Part shown: piece after piece, positions 1 to 5,789 of the stretch | Numbering within the stretch: the stretch's first letter is position 1 | How the letters are laid out: each line of letters begins with the position of its first letter | Source of the DNA: Thalassospiraceae bacterium | GTDB taxonomy: Bacteria; Pseudomonadota; Alphaproteobacteria; Rhodospirillales; Magnetovibrionaceae | Direction: 5' to 3' | DNA: 10,062 bases | NCBI GenBank assembly: GCA_030637205.1 | Contig: DAOVVL010000041.1 | Location: forward strand, 1 to 10,062 | The notes under the pieces: generated by a model | What the model saw: the letters and a program-made list of their open reading frames with translations, nothing else | What the model was told of the DNA's origin: nothing | The model's database searches: none | Program-made: the position numbers and the translations under genes

Positions 1-172
1 CATTTTCTTTTAACGCTTCAACGATGCCCTTGAGTTCCGGCTGAAATCCCCAGCACCACGAACACATGGGGTCGGCAAATAACATCAGGTGTTTGCCGGG
101 TCCGGGCTCAAAGCTCTGGCTGTCGGTTGCCGTTTCGCCGGAAGTTGGGATTTCGCAACTGTCATCAGTCAT
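1..172 (-). CDS. DsbA-like thioredoxin-fold oxidoreductase (N-terminal part, cut by window edge)
   Basis: The first 57 codons of a gene that continues past the left edge. After a polar stretch of about 28 residues comes a short beta strand (HLMLFA) and then DPMCSWCWGF, with the CxxC pair at C37 and C40. The DPMCSWCWGF signature is typical of the DsbA-family proteins of COG3531 (FrnE-like, predicted protein-disulfide isomerases), which use the CxxC pair for thiol-disulfide exchange. No signal peptide is seen, so a cytoplasmic location is inferred. The start is well supported: AGGAAG at 181-186 lies 8 nt upstream of the ATG. The gene begins only 28 bp after the rlmN stop on the same strand, so the two are probably co-transcribed. 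The family call rests on the motif alone because the helical insert and C-terminus are missing. Confidence 0.85.
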   Translation of the reverse strand, partial: MTDDSCEIPTSGETATDSQSFEPGPGKHLMLFADPMCSWCWGFQPELKGIVEALKEN

Positions 173-200
173 TGTTTGTGCTTCCTGCCGGGCTGGGTTT

Positions 201-1328
201 TCAAGCGCGCGCGGCGCGTTGTTGCTTTAATTCTTTCAGGGCCTTCATCTTCTGATTTTCAGATGCAGATTTCAACTGCCCACACGCGGCCATGATATCG
301 CGGCCCCGAGACGCGCGGATTGGCGCGGAAAACCCTTGATCGTTCAGGTAGTCGGAAAAGCGGTGCATGGCATTGCCGCTTGAGCATTCATAACTTGAGC
401 CCGGCCACGGATTGAACCCGATCAGGTTGAACTTGGCGTGAATTTCATATTTTTTCATCAGGCGCACCAGTTCCTTGGCGTCTGCAAGGCTGTCGTTCAC
501 GTCTTTTAACATCACGTATTCCATGGTGATGCGCCGAGCATTTCTGGCCGATGGGTAATCGGCGCAGGCCTGCAACAGTTGTGCAAGCGGATACTTTTTG
601 TTGATCGGTACCAGTTCGTTGCGCAGCTCGTCATTGGATGCGTGCAGGCTGACAGCCAGACCCACATCCAGTTCTTCGGCGCAGCGTTTCATCATCGGCA
701 CCACGCCCGATGTTGATAGCGTGATACGGCGCTTGGAAATGGAAATGCCTTCGCTGTCCATGACGATTTTCAGCGCCTTGGCCACGTTGGCAAAGTTCAA
801 CAGCGGCTCGCCCATACCCATCATCACGATGTTGGTGAGCCTGCGGCCTTTTTTGCCCGATGGCCATTCATCCATCCGGTCGCGTGCGCTCATTACCTGG
901 CCGACAATGTCGGCGGGCTGGAGATCGCCGACCCATGTTTGCGTGCCGGTGTGGCAAAAGCTGCAATTCAATGCGCAGCCAACTTGCGAAGAAACACACA
1001 GCGCGCCGCGATCTTTTTCGGGGATCATCACGGCTTCAACCTCGTTGCCGTCATCCAGCCCCAACAGCCACTTTTGCGTGGTGTCCTCGGAAATCAGTTC
1101 CTTGTTTATTTTAAGACGCCCAACGCGAAAGTATTCAGGCAACTTGGCGCGCAGCCCTTTGGAAAGGTCGGTCATTTTATCAAAGTCGGTTTCGCCGCGA
1201 TGGTACATCCAGTGCCATAGCTGGCGCGCGCGAAAGGCCGGCTCGTCCAGATCCTTGAAAATGGATGCGAGGTCGGCTCGGTCGAGCCCGATCAGGTTGG
1301 TGCGGGTGTCTGTGTTTTCTTGTGCCAT
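201..1328 (-). CDS. rlmN: Dual-specificity rRNA/tRNA adenine-C2 methyltransferase RlmN (radical SAM)
   Basis: A 375-residue protein of normal full length for RlmN, which methylates C2 of A2503 in 23S rRNA and of A37 in some tRNAs, in the cytoplasm. The N-terminal accessory domain includes EPAFRARQLWHWMYHRG (29-45). The radical-SAM CX3CX2C cluster is C118, C122 and C125 within VGCALNCSFCHTGTQ. The upstream C111 in LCVSSQVGC corresponds to E. coli C118. The SAM-binding MGMGEPLLN lies at 170-178. The methyl-carrying cysteine is C349 in SRGRDIMAACGQL, equivalent to E. coli C355. All mechanistic cysteines are therefore present. The start chosen gives the usual short lead into NLIGLDRADL. No Shine-Dalgarno sequence precedes it, and a possible -10 box sits about 10 nt upstream. 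It lies between the IalB gene (62 bp gap) and the DsbA-like gene (28 bp gap), all on one strand. Confidence 0.97.
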   Translation of the reverse strand: MAQENTDTRTNLIGLDRADLASIFKDLDEPAFRARQLWHWMYHRGETDFDKMTDLSKGLRAKLPEYFRVGRLKINKELISEDTTQKWLLGLDDGNEVEAVMIPEKDRGALCVSSQVGCALNCSFCHTGTQTWVGDLQPADIVGQVMSARDRMDEWPSGKKGRRLTNIVMMGMGEPLLNFANVAKALKIVMDSEGISISKRRITLSTSGVVPMMKRCAEELDVGLAVSLHASNDELRNELVPINKKYPLAQLLQACADYPSARNARRITMEYVMLKDVNDSLADAKELVRLMKKYEIHAKFNLIGFNPWPGSSYECSSGNAMHRFSDYLNDQGFSAPIRASRGRDIMAACGQLKSASENQKMKALKELKQQRAARA

Positions 1329-1337
1329 GGTGGGCGA

Positions 1338-1365
1338 GATATACGCGCTTTAGGCAACAAATCAA
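1338..1365 (-). promoter_or_regulatory. Possible sigma70-type promoter for rlmN
   Basis: On the minus strand TTGATT (1360-1365) is followed after 16 bp by TATATC (1338-1343). Each box matches four of six consensus bases. The -10 box ends only 9 bases before the rlmN ATG at 1328, so a transcript from it would have a leader of a few nucleotides at most. The match is modest and could be chance. Transcription from the upstream IalB gene is an alternative. Confidence 0.3.
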
Positions 1366-1390
1366 TGAAAACAGGGAAAATTGCGGCTAA

Positions 1391-1894
1391 CTATTTGACG
1401 TTGCAGGCTTTTGCGGCGGCTTTCCAGGCGGCGGTAAAGCCCGAAAGCGAATAAGTATCGGTGGTTGCGGTGCCGCGCGAAGACGTGCCCTTGACCACCA
1501 TGGTGGCGCCGCCCTTCATCGCCCTGACCACAGCAGCGTCGCTTTCCTTGTCATAAGTCCACGCGTTGTCCCCGTCGGTATACAGCTTGAAGGCTTTTTT
1601 CCCGTCGATGCGCGCGGTGGCGGCGCTGCCCTTCTGAAAGGTGTAGCCGGCCTGAATGTGAAACTCGTTAACCCGCTTTTCAGACGGGTGGTGCGTGATG
1701 ACGGCAAAAATGTCGCCGCGTTTAGTGTATTTGCCGACATCCTTGGTCGGCTGGGCGGTGACGAAACAGTATTTGCTGCTTTTGGCTCCTTCGCTGTAGG
1801 CGGCCCAGGTTTTATGTTCGCTCAACAATTCAGCCTGCGCCGGAAGGGCGGCGGCAAGAGCAAGAAGGGGTAACAAAAGGGCGATGCGTTTCAT
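1391..1894 (-). CDS. Secreted invasion-associated locus B (IalB) family protein
   Basis: A 167-residue exported protein. It has a clean Sec signal peptide: MKR, a hydrophobic core LLLPLLALAAAL, and a likely cleavage after AQA (residue 21). The mature part matches the IalB family (PF06776) along its length: RGDIFAVITHHPSEKRVNEF (59-78), GYTFQKGS (83-90), IDGKKAFKLYTDGDNAW (96-112) and GTSSRGTATTDTYSLSGFTAA (136-156). C43 and C164 are the only cysteines after export and could form a disulfide. The family is common in alphaproteobacteria. It is named after a Bartonella protein linked to erythrocyte invasion, but most members, including those of free-living species, have no known function, so no pathogenic role should be read into it. 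It is divergent from the asparaginase gene. No Shine-Dalgarno sequence precedes the ATG. Confidence 0.9.
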   Translation of the reverse strand: MKRIALLLPLLALAAALPAQAELLSEHKTWAAYSEGAKSSKYCFVTAQPTKDVGKYTKRGDIFAVITHHPSEKRVNEFHIQAGYTFQKGSAATARIDGKKAFKLYTDGDNAWTYDKESDAAVVRAMKGGATMVVKGTSSRGTATTDTYSLSGFTAAWKAAAKACNVK

Positions 1895-1903
1895 GGTTAT
1901 TAA

Positions 1904-1932
1904 TTGATAGCCCGTGGTTTTTGTCTTGCCAA
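1904..1932 (-). promoter_or_regulatory. Candidate sigma70 promoter for the IalB-family gene
   Basis: On the minus strand TTGGCA (1927-1932, five of six bases match) is followed after exactly 17 bp by TATCAA (1904-1909, four of six). The -10 box ends 9 bases before the IalB ATG (1894), predicting a leader of only about 3 nt. This agrees with the lack of any Shine-Dalgarno sequence. It lies in the 66-bp divergent gap shared with the asparaginase gene, for which I see no clear promoter. Confidence 0.45.
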
Positions 1933-1960
1933 GGGGGCGCTTGGGTGCATCCTGCTTTTT

Positions 1961-3001
1961 ATGAATAAACCTGAAAAATCAGCCAACCCGGTGATGGTGG
2001 AAGTCATCCGCGGCACCACGGTTGAAAGCCGCCATCGCGGCTGCGCCATTGCCATGAATTCACGCGGGGAAACCCTGGCCGCATGGGGCAAGACGGGCGC
2101 GGAAATATATCCGCGTTCCGCGATCAAGATGCTTCAGGCGCTGGTGCTGGTTGAAAGCGGGGCCGCCGATAATTTTGATTTGAGCAACGCAGAACTTGCG
2201 CTGGCCACGGCATCGCACAACGGTGCGGTTGAGCATGTTAACAGAGTTATAAAATGGCTGGAACGCATCGGCCTTGATATTGGTGCACTGGAATGCGGTG
2301 CCCAAGAGCCCATGGGAAAAAGTGCTGCCGATGATTTAATCAAGCAAAGCGTGATCGCAACCGCGGTGCACAATAATTGCTCGGGAAAACACGCGGGCTT
2401 TTTGACCGTGGCGCTGCATATGGGCGCGCCGTTGAAAGGTTATGTGAAAGCCGACCACCCGGTGCAACAACGTGTGCGAAGCGTGATCGAAGAAATGTGC
2501 GGTGTGAAGTTGGCATCCGATAACGGCGGCATAGATGGCTGCAACATCCCGGCCTTCTTGTTGCCGCTGGATGCTTTTGCCCGTGGCCTTGCAGCGATGA
2601 TCGGTGACAATCTTTCTGCGTCACGCAAACAGGCAACAAAGCGCATATTGGATGCCATGGCCGAATTCCCCGAACTGGTGGCGGGGCGGGGCCGGTTTGA
2701 TACCCGGCTGATGCAGGCAACTAACGGTGCGGTGATTTCCAAAACCGGGGCCGAAGGTGTGCAGGTGGCGCTGGTTCCGGCTGACGGTGTCGCGATCGCA
2801 ATCAAATGTGATGACGGGGCCAAGCGCGCCGCCGAGGTCGCGATGGCGGGTGCTTTGCAAAACCTGGGTTTGTTATCAAAAGCTGCGGCGGCGGAACTTG
2901 CCGATGTAATCCGCGTTCCCCTGTTTAACCGCGCGCAAAACAAAGTGGGCGAAGTGCGTGCGAGCGACGATTTTATTCAAAGCTTCCGGCTGAAGACTTA
3001 A
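1961..3001 (+). CDS. L-asparaginase, class 3 (Rhizobium etli type)
   Basis: A 346-residue cytoplasmic enzyme, with no signal peptide, of the Asparaginase_II family (PF06089). It hydrolyses L-asparagine to aspartate and ammonia. N-terminal VEVIRGTTVESRHRG is typical. The S-x-x-K pair S53/K56 in PRSAIK and S85 in TASHN align, with a constant offset of five, to the R. etli ReAV catalytic residues S48, K51 and S80. C140 and K143 in NNCSGKHAGF, and C194 in GIDGCNIPAF, keep the 3- and 54-residue spacings of its zinc ligands C135, K138 and C189. K261 in SKTGAEG is the probable distal lysine. The ATG at 1961 was preferred to an in-frame TTG at 1904 because homologues start close to the NPVMVEV segment and the longer form would overlap the IalB promoter. 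The ribosome binding site is weak. The last bases overlap the convergent TrmH-family gene by 4 bp. Confidence 0.93.
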   Translation: MNKPEKSANPVMVEVIRGTTVESRHRGCAIAMNSRGETLAAWGKTGAEIYPRSAIKMLQALVLVESGAADNFDLSNAELALATASHNGAVEHVNRVIKWLERIGLDIGALECGAQEPMGKSAADDLIKQSVIATAVHNNCSGKHAGFLTVALHMGAPLKGYVKADHPVQQRVRSVIEEMCGVKLASDNGGIDGCNIPAFLLPLDAFARGLAAMIGDNLSASRKQATKRILDAMAEFPELVAGRGRFDTRLMQATNGAVISKTGAEGVQVALVPADGVAIAIKCDDGAKRAAEVAMAGALQNLGLLSKAAAAELADVIRVPLFNRAQNKVGEVRASDDFIQSFRLKT

Positions 3002-3645
3002 AGAGCCTCATCCGCATCTGTATCGACAGCGAGGTCGCTGTTCGCATCAAAGTCGCCACCCAGCGGTGGGTCGGTCTGAAATTTTCGCATGGAACGTATG
3101 GTCGGCCCGCCGCGAATGTGTTCGGGAACGGTTTCGGTCGGAGCCCCGGGGCGCACCGGGCGCGGCGCAAACTTACCCAGCGATGCCATGCGGTCATACA
3201 TCACAATGGCCGCTGCCACCGAAACATTGACACAAAAGCGCATCGGGATCTTGACCACAAATTCACAGCGAGCTGTCATTTCATCGCTTAGCGATCCGCG
3301 CTCTGCGCCTAATACATACGCCGCGCGCGATGGATGGCGAAAGCTGGGAAGTACGATGCTTTCATCCGTCAGCTCAACGCCAACCAAACGACAATCATCG
3401 GGCAATATCAGCGAAGCGGTATCGGGAAAACTATAAAACGGCATGTGTCCCGGTGCGTTGGACGTATCCGAAAGCGCGCCTTTTCTTTGGGCATAAACTG
3501 CACCGGCGGTGAACACAAAGTTTGCGCCAAAGGCGTGGGCGGTACGAAAAATCGCCCCGGCATTCATCGGCTTTGAGATGCCTTCGACGCCGATACCGAA
3601 ATATCCGCGAAGCTCAGGGGTTTTGGGGCTGCTGCTCATGGCCAC
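2998..3645 (-). CDS. TrmH/SpoU family (SPOUT) RNA 2'-O-methyltransferase
   Basis: A protein of up to 215 residues with the three SpoU motifs of the trefoil-knot methyltransferases. Motif 1 is NAGAIFRTAHAFGA (28-41, with N28 and the general-base candidate R34). Motif 2 is YVLGAERGSLS (110-120, with E115). Motif 3 is IPMRFCVNVSVAAAIVMYDR (133-152), where the usual S-L-N-V-S reads C-V-N-V-S. The family methylates ribose 2'-OH in tRNA or rRNA using SAM. The target (for example tRNA position 18 or 34, or a 23S site) cannot be told from sequence. There is no N-terminal substrate-binding domain, and the C-terminus adds an acidic tail of about 25 residues. Two in-frame ATGs, at 3645 and 3639, are equally possible and neither has a Shine-Dalgarno sequence. 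The stop shares TTAA with the asparaginase stop. Confidence 0.88.
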   Translation of the reverse strand: MAMSSSPKTPELRGYFGIGVEGISKPMNAGAIFRTAHAFGANFVFTAGAVYAQRKGALSDTSNAPGHMPFYSFPDTASLILPDDCRLVGVELTDESIVLPSFRHPSRAAYVLGAERGSLSDEMTARCEFVVKIPMRFCVNVSVAAAIVMYDRMASLGKFAPRPVRPGAPTETVPEHIRGGPTIRSMRKFQTDPPLGGDFDANSDLAVDTDADEAL

Positions 3646-3725
3646 AAAATGGCTAAAGTTAGTGAAAAAAGCAAGGAAAAGCAGGGCTTTGACGCCGCGT
3701 TAGGGGTTTCACCAATACCGCGCAC

Positions 3726-3747
3726 CAGATCGCGTCGATATGATCTG
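3726..3747. repeat. 22-bp dyad CAGATC-N10-GATCTG upstream of the dsrE-like gene
   Basis: A perfect 6-bp inverted repeat, CAGATC (3726-3731) and GATCTG (3742-3747), with a 10-bp centre. It sits in the 188-bp gap between the TrmH-family and DsrE-like genes, which are divergent. The size and spacing fit an operator for a dimeric regulator spanning two helical turns, but no regulator gene is nearby and chance is possible. The rest of the gap shows no clear promoter. Confidence 0.35.
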
Positions 3748-3833
3748 CGTACGTATTGGCGTTGGGGAGGCGCTCGCACGCGGTGGTCTTAAGGATCATC
3801 TGACGAAATCATTCATTCAGGGAGTTGCTATCC

Positions 3834-4292
3834 ATGTTTAAAACATTTGTTTCCGCACTTACCGTCGTATTTGCGCTGGTTGCGTTCATTGCGCCCCAGC
3901 AGGCGAAAGCCAAAGAAGGGGACAGCCACCACTTGGTTATCCAGGTCAATGCCAATGATCCGGCTTTGATGAATCTGGCACTGAACAATGCAGTACAAAG
4001 CAAGGCAGAGTATGCCAAATCTGGCATGGACCTGGAAGTAGAGGTCGTTGCCTATGGTCCCGGCCTTAAAATGCTGCTTCCCAACTCACCGGTAGCGGCC
4101 CGCATACAAAACCTTGCGGCCAACGACGGCGGTATTAACTTTGCTGCCTGCGGCAACACCATGAAAAAAATGTCTAAAAAGACGGGCAAATCGGTTGAGT
4201 TGCTGGAATTCAGCAACATCAAGATGGTTCCCGCCGGTGTTGTTCATATCATGCAGCGTCAAGACCAAGGCTGGCATTACATCAAGCCGTAA
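3834..4292 (+). CDS. Periplasmic DsrE/DsrF-like family protein
   Basis: A 152-residue protein. It has a signal peptide (MFKTF, hydrophobic core to residue 20, likely cleavage after AKA at 26) and then a single DsrE-like domain: HHLVIQVNANDPALMNLALNNA (32-53), VEVVAYGPGLKMLL (69-82), NSPVAARIQNLA (84-95), NFAACGNTM (102-110) and PAGVVHIMQRQDQGWHYIKP (133-152). Cytoplasmic DsrE/TusD proteins carry sulfur on cysteines. Here a single cysteine, C106, in the conserved ACGNT is the only candidate. No dsrF, dsrH, tusA or other sulfur gene lies alongside, so the role is unknown. The start is set by GGAG at 3821-3824, 9 nt before the ATG; an in-frame TTG at 3825 would sit on the ribosome binding site. 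The gene is monocistronic, with a terminator 25 bp after the stop. Confidence 0.88.
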   Translation: MFKTFVSALTVVFALVAFIAPQQAKAKEGDSHHLVIQVNANDPALMNLALNNAVQSKAEYAKSGMDLEVEVVAYGPGLKMLLPNSPVAARIQNLAANDGGINFAACGNTMKKMSKKTGKSVELLEFSNIKMVPAGVVHIMQRQDQGWHYIKP

Positions 4293-4316
4293 CGCCACTA
4301 AAATTTAAATAAAAAC

Positions 4317-4351
4317 AGGGCGCTGGCTTTATAGGTCGGCGCTCTTTTTTT
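4317..4351 (+). terminator. Rho-independent terminator after the DsrE-like gene
   Basis: AGGGCGC (4317-4323) pairs with GCGCTCT (4339-4345) over 7 bp with one G-U pair, a 15-nt loop and a run of seven T at 4345-4351. The T-run overlaps the stop codon of the convergent transporter gene (4350-4352). On the opposite strand the stem has one A-C mismatch but is followed by GTTTTTATTT, so it may also weakly stop transcription of that gene. Confidence 0.85.
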
Positions 4352-5276
4352 ATGGCGTTGAATTTTTTTGGCGCCGAAAAACAAACGCCAATAAATTTTT
4401 CCCGTGCTCAATTCGCGCCAGCATCAAGACATTGCCGAGCAATACCAACACCGCCCCGATCAATGCATCGGGGCTGAAGGTATAGTCTTCAACGACCACT
4501 GAAATGCTCAGCGCCACCACCGGGAACAGCACCGCCGCATATGATGCCCGCCCCGCGCCAATGCGCCCAAGCAATGTGAGATAACAGCCAAACGCGATCA
4601 CCGACCCGAACACGGCCAGATATAAAAGCGAGCCGACGTATTTAATGGATGGATCAAACGCAAAGCCGCTGCCGCCAAGCGCGGCAAATGCAAACGTAAA
4701 GATTGCGCCGTACATCATGCCGTAAGCATTGCTTTGTAAAACCGGCAGGCCGCGCCGCTGGTTGCGGGTCGCGACCATGTTGCCTAGGCTGGCCAGCATG
4801 GTTGCAAACAAACACAGCGCCAACCCATACGCCCCGTCATCATTTAAATCGAAAGTTTCAATTTCCGGGCGGAACACCAATAGCAAACCACCTAACCCCA
4901 ACATTGCACCCGCAACCACGCGCCGTGTGGCGGGAATGCGAAAGAAAAGGGCTGCAAAAATAATGTTCATCGGCACGATGGTTGAAAAGGCCACCGCCAC
5001 CAGACCCGATGTGAGCAGCCCGCTGGCCACATAAAAAACGTAATAGTTCGAAGAAAATAAAAAGAACCCCAGCGCCGCCATCCACACATGGTCGCGCGCG
5101 GCGTAACGCATGTCTTTGCCACGTACCAGCGCCCAGAAAATTAACAATACTGCGGCAATGGCAAAACGGTACGCCACGGATGCTTCCGGGGTTACTACGC
5201 CCAACTGCAACTTGATGGCAATCCAGGTGGATCCCCAGATCATCACCGTCGCAAAATAAAGACCCAGCGAATTCAT
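4350..5276 (-). CDS. EamA-family (DMT superfamily) inner-membrane transporter
   Basis: A 308-residue protein with about ten hydrophobic helices in two EamA repeats, roughly residues 4-137 and 148-287, the usual size for this drug/metabolite transporter family. The first repeat opens with the common FATVMIWGSTWIAIK (8-22), with VAYRFAIAA (34-42) in helix 2. The second repeat ends with ASYAAVLFPVVALSISVVVEDY (244-265) and a last helix, GAVLVLLGNVLMLA (274-287). The C-terminus is short and basic. Family members export amino acids, metabolites or drugs, and the substrate here cannot be predicted. The ATG gives a normal start of helix 1 with only a weak GAAAG upstream. It is convergent with the DsrE-like gene, which has a terminator between them, and divergent from the small membrane-protein gene at 5482. 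Confidence 0.92.
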   Translation of the reverse strand: MNSLGLYFATVMIWGSTWIAIKLQLGVVTPEASVAYRFAIAAVLLIFWALVRGKDMRYAARDHVWMAALGFFLFSSNYYVFYVASGLLTSGLVAVAFSTIVPMNIIFAALFFRIPATRRVVAGAMLGLGGLLLVFRPEIETFDLNDDGAYGLALCLFATMLASLGNMVATRNQRRGLPVLQSNAYGMMYGAIFTFAFAALGGSGFAFDPSIKYVGSLLYLAVFGSVIAFGCYLTLLGRIGAGRASYAAVLFPVVALSISVVVEDYTFSPDALIGAVLVLLGNVLMLARIEHGKNLLAFVFRRQKNSTP

Positions 5277-5368
5277 GATCGTGAACTTTCAAAAAAGCCC
5301 TGTTCGGCAAAAGCCTAGGCGCAAGGTCTAGGCGGGTAAAGCGTGAGGTTGTGGGGGTACAATTGCCC

Positions 5369-5406
5369 GTGGGCAGGCGCGTGGGTAGGGGTTAAGTGTG
5401 GGCAGG
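5369..5406 (+). repeat. Three near-identical G-rich 9-mers upstream of a -35 box
   Basis: GTGGGCAGG (5369-5377), GTGGGTAGG (5381-5389) and GTGGGCAGG (5398-5406) lie in a strongly G-biased stretch (about 5350-5426) that ends in a run of seven G. The third copy is 3 bp upstream of a perfect TTGACA. They could be binding sites for an activator or a G-rich structured segment. Spacings of 12 and 17 bp are not equal, so regular same-face binding is not obvious. Confidence 0.5.
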
Positions 5407-5409
5407 TGG

Positions 5410-5439
5410 TTGACAATAGGGGGGGTCGATATTAGCTAT
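5410..5439 (+). promoter_or_regulatory. Candidate promoter with perfect -35 box for the small membrane-protein gene
   Basis: TTGACA at 5410-5415 matches the -35 consensus exactly. The -10 region 17-18 bp downstream reads TAGCTAT (5433-5439) and is a poor match, which would fit an activated promoter or chance. Start of transcription near 5446 would leave a 5' leader of about 35 nt before the GTG at 5482, with AGGAG inside it. Confidence 0.4.
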
Positions 5440-5481
5440 GCGTCAAATCTTAAACCTATCCTTCAGGAGCTTCGATACAAA

Positions 5482-5721
5482 GTGAACAAGCTAATCGACA
5501 AACTGCCCACCTGGCCGATCGTTATCATTGGCGGCTGGATGGCCTTTGCCCCCGTTTTTCCCGAACCGCATCTGGTGCAGAAGTTACTGATGACTATCAA
5601 TGGCGACGCCTTCAAGCTGATAGATGTGTTTGATGTTTTCATGCACGGCGGGTTGGGCTTGCTTGCGGTCATGAAAGTGTGGCGTGAACTTTCTCGTCGT
5701 CCCGCCGTCGAAACATCCTGA
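5482..5721 (+). CDS. Small two-helix inner-membrane protein of unknown function
   Basis: A 79-residue protein: a short basic N-terminus (MNKLIDKLP), a first hydrophobic helix WPIVIIGGWMAFAPVF (11-26), the loop PEPHLVQKLLM (27-37), then IDVFDVFMHGGLGLLAVMKVW (47-67) as a second helix with an acidic start, and a basic tail. I recall similar 70-80-residue proteins with APFxPEPHLVEKL and iDiFDllxHG motifs in alphaproteobacteria. They are often labelled 'RND transporter', although they are far too small to be one. The frame stays open back to a GTG at 5398, giving 107 residues. That extension has no membrane or conserved character and contains the candidate promoter, so I prefer GTG 5482, with AGGAG at 5465-5469, 12 nt upstream. 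It may be co-transcribed with the transporter 68 bp downstream. Confidence 0.7.
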   Translation: MNKLIDKLPTWPIVIIGGWMAFAPVFPEPHLVQKLLMTINGDAFKLIDVFDVFMHGGLGLLAVMKVWRELSRRPAVETS

Positions 5722-5789
5722 CGCAGCGGTCGAATTCCTGATTTAATTGTTGCTGGCACTATTGGTACAAGTGGCGCAAGGTCCGGGCC

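Noticed and set aside
598..1353. A 251-codon plus-strand ORF opposite rlmN.
   Set aside because: It is fully antisense to a complete RlmN with every catalytic motif. Its Ser/Arg-rich composition has no domain character.
1904..1960. An N-terminal extension of the asparaginase from a TTG at 1904, with a hydrophobic stretch suggesting a signal peptide.
   Set aside because: The extension overlaps the IalB promoter and has no ribosome binding site. Homologues begin near the VEVIRG segment and are cytoplasmic.
2340..2943. Overlapping minus-strand ORFs of 126 and 167 codons opposite the asparaginase gene.
   Set aside because: They lie within a well-conserved enzyme gene on the other strand and show no protein-like motifs.
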